From Gnetum montanum (Eukaryota; Streptophyta; Gnetopsida; Gnetales; Gnetaceae): a DNA stretch of 64,000 bases. How positions within the stretch are numbered: the first letter of the stretch is position 1; every line of letters begins with the position of its first letter. Shown here piece by piece: positions 61,293-64,000 of the stretch. Location: assembly GCA_015680685.1 (NCBI GenBank), contig MNCI01015796.1, positions 271,454-335,453 of the forward strand, written 5' to 3'. The translations under genes were made by a program, and so were the position numbers. The notes under the pieces are model-generated. The model was not told the origin of the DNA. It worked only from the letters and a program-made list of their open reading frames with translations, and ran no database searches.

Positions 61293-61782
61293 CTAAAAAG
61301 CATAAAACGTAAGTCAAATAGAAACACTATTACATAATGTCCATGACTCACAACTACACGCATAACATTAGAACACGCAGCAGCCTTACCAGGTCCGAAG
61401 GGCAAAGGGAATTGTGGCAGGTTCCTTTGTACGTCCTCAACCGTAAGGGGCGGATCTGAGGTCCAGTCATCGTGCAGCCACCCGAGTTCCTGACAATTCT
61501 TAAAAGGGCACTCGTAGCGGGTGTGATACTCATGCATCTCATGGCCAATTTTCCCGATAACACCGGCACACACATTGTTGGTCACGGTAAATGCCATTAT
61601 TGCCGTTTCAGCACAGGCCAACGCATCGCCATCACCAATTAACCTGTTGTCATGTATAAAAAACTTGTACCATACAGCGTAGGCTTAACTTACATTTTGC
61701 ATATAGACTTCTCTTACACTTCACATCAATAAGAGACATTATAACAATAATAAAGACAACACAGTTAGCCAAATTTGCTTAC

Positions 61783-62232
61783 CCGCCCGCGTAGTACACC
61801 GTGCCTTGTGGGTTCTGGAAGTACGTCGACACATGGCGAGCCACGAACAGCGTGTTATACACATGATAACAGCTGAAACGGGCCATGTCCCAAATCCAGT
61901 GTAAGCTCCTTAGACCTCGGGCGTTGAGTGCTTGGTCCTTAGGATGGCCCGTGTCGATGGCCTCGTCTGTCAAGTAAGCTAGAATTCCCTGCGCAGACCC
62001 TGCCAACAGGTGCTCCAAAATGGCACCGGCAACATCACCAGTCACATTAGACCATACAATGATGCTGAAGTTGCGCAGTAAAAACTATAGAAACTCCAGC
62101 GTCCCCTTCTGGAACCAGATGGCCTTCCCCTGCACTCGTGTGTGAGGAGGAGGGACATTGGGGACGATGGGGTTCACCCAACACAAAACCCCAATGAGGT
62201 CTAACACAATTAGAATAGGCTTCAACACGACA
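61783..62232 (-). other. Exon 2: FCP1/NIF-like HAD domain, catalytic residues altered
   Basis: KPILIVLDLIGVLC resembles HAD motif I of the FCP1/NIF-type phosphatases (plant forms read LDLNG or LDLDET); EFL(stop)FLLRNFSIIVWSN fits the EFLxFxxxxFxxxxWSS segment with motif II Ser; and YNTLFVARHVSTYFQNPQG fits the NTLLxDDSPYKxxxNPP segment. The first Asp of motif I is kept, but the second acidic position is Ile and the Asp pair near the end is Ala-Arg, so it should not be catalytic. One TAG lies within it. This is motif recognition by eye; a structural search is needed to confirm it. Confidence 0.55.
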
Positions 62233-62748
62233 CTGTATAGAAAACACGCTACATAGCTCAACACCTAGGTTCACAGTTACATCATTAATACAGAAACATT
62301 ACAAATCTTGCTTAGCCCTCTATGAGGAAATCGCCCAAACCCTTGTAACAGTGCAAGGTTTGTCTCTAACAACGGCGACAAACGCAACCATGCCCAAACC
62401 CTTGCTGAAACGCAAGGTCCATAACCCGAAACCCTCATTCACATGAAGAACGCTATATAGCACAAATGCCGAAATAACACGAGCATGCAAAGAATGACCT
62501 ACTGGTTCAAAGGTGTCGGGTTACGAACTTCGACCACGGCCTGTTGAACATGTGCCAGGATCTCCTGTACCTCGTCGATTTTAGCCAATTTAGTGTTCTT
62601 CTTCTTCATCTTAGGCGCCATTATCACAGCTTCAACACTTGCACAGCTTTGCACCTTCAAATCTTCTGCTCTTCTTGCTCTTGCTAGAAAAATACCTGTG
62701 AATTTGAACGCACAGTAACCAACAGTCCGTTCTAACTAGAAAACCGTC

Positions 62749-62756
62749 TATTTATA
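62749..62756 (-). promoter_or_regulatory. TATA box of the antisense gene in D
   Basis: Minus strand GCATATAAATAGACGG; 135 bp upstream of the ATG at 62621. Same octamer and near-equal spacing as in C (11817). Confidence 0.65.
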
Positions 62757-63000
62757 TGCGAGAATCACTGACCTAATATCCGATTTTAGCAGGACTTTCC
62801 TGAAACGGAATCCGAAAATCCAGATATTAATGCGGTTGATGTCGCACGCACCGCTGTCCGAAATGACGTCAAACTATCACATCTTATCGCCTCGTAATCG
62901 GGTTACATTGATTACAGCTTGTCTATAATATTCAAAATTCAGTTAGCCTTCCACGTTCGGCGACATCATGTCACTTGTCTCCTAACCATTTACGCACTTG
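62757..63000. other. Upstream region of the antisense gene and 3' end of the pol intron
   Basis: About 245 bp shared by the antisense promoter and the plus-strand branch-point/acceptor region. It contains two copies of a CCGAA(A/T)(A/T)-type motif (62810, 62860) and TGACGTC (62864). No repeats of the TTAAACTAG type, unlike C at this place. Confidence 0.45.
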
Positions 63001-63012
63001 CCAATTTTGCAG

Positions 63013-64000
63013 GACAGACGGAGAATGGACGCCACAGTTTCAGCACCCTTAACTTTGACAGGCCCATATGGGAAGTTAATTAGACAGTTTGACTCCATGC
63101 TAGTAGACGTTAACCTCCCTTTAGAAAGCGTAACCATAGCTGCATCGGAGACGTCCCCAGAATGGCCAGAACAGTCAACGCGTACGCTAGACCTGGAGGT
63201 TGGAGACATAACCGAGGACCCCCTCAGTGAGGTCCCTATCGTTACACATAAGGGTGAGACTAAAACGCTCAAAGTCAATTCTTTGTTAGATGAAAAAATG
63301 CACAACGCTATAAAACGGGTCCTGCAAGACAACATTACTATCTTTGCATGGTCATACGAGGATATGCCTGGGTTACATCTTAGGTTAATCCAGCATAACA
63401 TTATCCTAGGCCCACAGATTAAAGCGGTTAGGCAAAAGGCACACAAAATCAAACCAGAGATCGCGCTAGCAGTGCGTGATGAAATCACCAAGCCATACCA
63501 GGCCGGTTTCATCCGCGCGGTCGATTACTCAGATTGGGTATCTAACATTGTGGTCGTGCCGAAGAAGACCGGGAGTATACGCATATGCATAGACTTCCGG
63601 GATTTGAATAAGGCCACAATCAAGGATGACTTCCCGTTGTCGAGTATCGACCAGCTAGTGGATACAACAGTTGGGCATGCGCTTCTGTCCTTCATGGATG
63701 GCTTTTCAGGCTATAACCAGATTCGCATTAACCCAGAACATCAACTGACCATGACGTTCATGACACCCTGGGGCACCTTTTGCTACACCATGATGCCTTT
63801 TGGTCTGAAGAACGCCGGAGCAACGTACCAACGGGCCATGACATACATCTTCAGCGATTACCTCCTAGGAAGGCTGAATGATTACGTAGACGACATAGCT
63901 GTCAAGTCTTTGAAGTCGGAAGATCATTCAGAGGACCTGGAGTTAGTCCTTAAAATATGTTCCACATACGAGCTCCGGCTTAACCCAAAGAAGTGTTCGG
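63013..64000 (+). CDS. Reverse transcriptase exon (D), open to the window edge
   Basis: Open for 329 codons with no stop. N-terminal pol region (TLTGPYGKLIRQFDSM), then VDYSDWVSNIVVVPKK, RICIDFRDLNKATIKDDFPL, the first catalytic block FMDGFSGYNQIRI, PWGTFCYTMMPFGLKNA, and the catalytic loop NDYVDDIAVKS with YVDD at 63883-63894. All catalytic positions visible are intact. The first codon after the acceptor is GAC, in phase with the protease exon. C is colinear at 12416. RT makes element cDNA in the cytoplasmic particle. RNase H and integrase are expected to the right. The frame lacks an own start codon at its beginning, which also argues for splicing. Confidence 0.9.

Larger units (their letters stand above)
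58474..62621 (-). pseudogene. Eight-exon antisense gene inside the D intron (about 1,111 codons)
   Basis: Exons on the minus strand: 62621-62503, 62232-61783, 61643-61390, 61292-60252, 60171-59896, 59826-59698, 59619-58802, 58722-58474. Each intron starts GT (GTAGGT, GTAAGC, GTAAGG, GTAAGT, GTAATG, GTAAGT, GTAAGT) and ends AG, and phases at the seven joins are 2, 2, 1, 1, 1, 1, 0, matching on both sides. Total 3,336 nt. No frameshift is needed. Six premature in-frame codons interrupt it, all TAG. It starts MAPKMKKKNTKLAKIDEVQ and ends TGDSGSRGNA with TAA. The product has a HAD-like exon 2, an unrecognised middle, a basic motif and a coiled-coil-like end. It may be silenced but once coding; its job is unknown. 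It resembles antisense extra ORFs of Tat elements in general position only. Confidence 0.8.
57635..63012 (+). other. Putative 5.4-kb intron of D between protease and RT
   Basis: Donor CGT/GTAAGTTAGC at 57635; acceptor CCAATTTTGCAG at 63001-63012. Joining them keeps reading phase 0, and the exon on each side is open at the border except for the TGA 11 codons upstream. Plus-strand frames inside the intron are closed. The Ogre branch of Tat elements is known to have a (much shorter) intron at this place. Splicing itself is inferred. Confidence 0.75.
52191..64000 (+). mobile_element. Element D: Tat-like retrotransposon with intron-borne antisense gene, 3' end outside window
   Basis: Order: 5' LTR, PBS, leader, gag-protease in one frame, splice donor (57635), tandem repeats, antisense spliced gene, splice acceptor (63012), RT. 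It is clearly less decayed and more GC-rich than the other elements. An intron between protease and RT is known for Ogre elements of the Tat lineage, and antisense extra ORFs are known for Tat elements but, as far as I know, in the 3' region. Here a 5.4-kb intron carries the antisense gene. D inserted into gag of F. Confidence 0.88.

Overview
The window is plant nuclear DNA from a large, AT-rich, repeat-filled genome. The evidence is plant-type Ty3/gypsy LTR retrotransposons throughout (an Athila-like family and a Tat-like family), a plant LINE 3' end, GT-AG introns, and no ordinary single-copy host gene that I can recognise. I cannot name the species; a gymnosperm or other giant plant genome would fit.

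Layout. 1-4589 is an Athila-like element on the minus strand (A1), running off the left edge and inserted into the LTR of a second copy (A2, 4590-11485, minus; integrase, RT/RNase H, protease, end of gag). 11500-19543 is a left-truncated Tat-like element on the plus strand (C): first exon of an antisense gene, tandem repeats, RT, two RNase H domains, integrase, a second tandem-repeat block and a 3' LTR. 19600-26738 is the remnant of a plus-strand family-A element (E) with a gag piece, a long decayed extra coding region and a 3' LTR. 26739-30320 is AT-rich and featureless. 30326-37265 is a complete minus-strand element (B) with both LTRs, PBS, PPT and a 5-bp target duplication (GTTTC), carrying gag and protease but no RT or integrase. 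37271-50956 is AT-rich with scattered debris: a plus-strand LTR near 41.3 kb, a minus-strand gypsy pol fragment at 45.7-47.7 kb, a LINE 3' end at 48.2 kb and a GC-rich island holding an assembly gap. 50962-52190 is the 5' end of another family-A element (F), interrupted at 52191 by the youngest-looking element, D.

D (52191 to beyond 64000, plus) is the most interesting part. It is a Tat-like element whose gag-protease frame (53920-57634) ends at a strong splice donor; the RT exon restarts in the same phase behind an acceptor at 63012. The 5.4-kb putative intron between them contains a tandem-repeat block and, on the opposite strand, an eight-exon gene (62621 down to 58474) with its own TATA box. 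All seven GT-AG introns join in phase to give a frame of about 1,111 codons with no frameshift and six premature stops, every one TAG. Exon 2 resembles an FCP1/NIF-type HAD phosphatase fold with its catalytic residues changed; later exons carry a basic NLS-like stretch and a charged, coiled-coil-like region. Exon 1, exactly 119 nt in both copies, and the TATA box are also present in C, so this antisense unit belongs to the element family.

Most copies are dead. Their in-frame stops are mainly TAG, as expected from C-to-T decay of CAG sites in methylated DNA. D's RT is still open with an intact YVDD.
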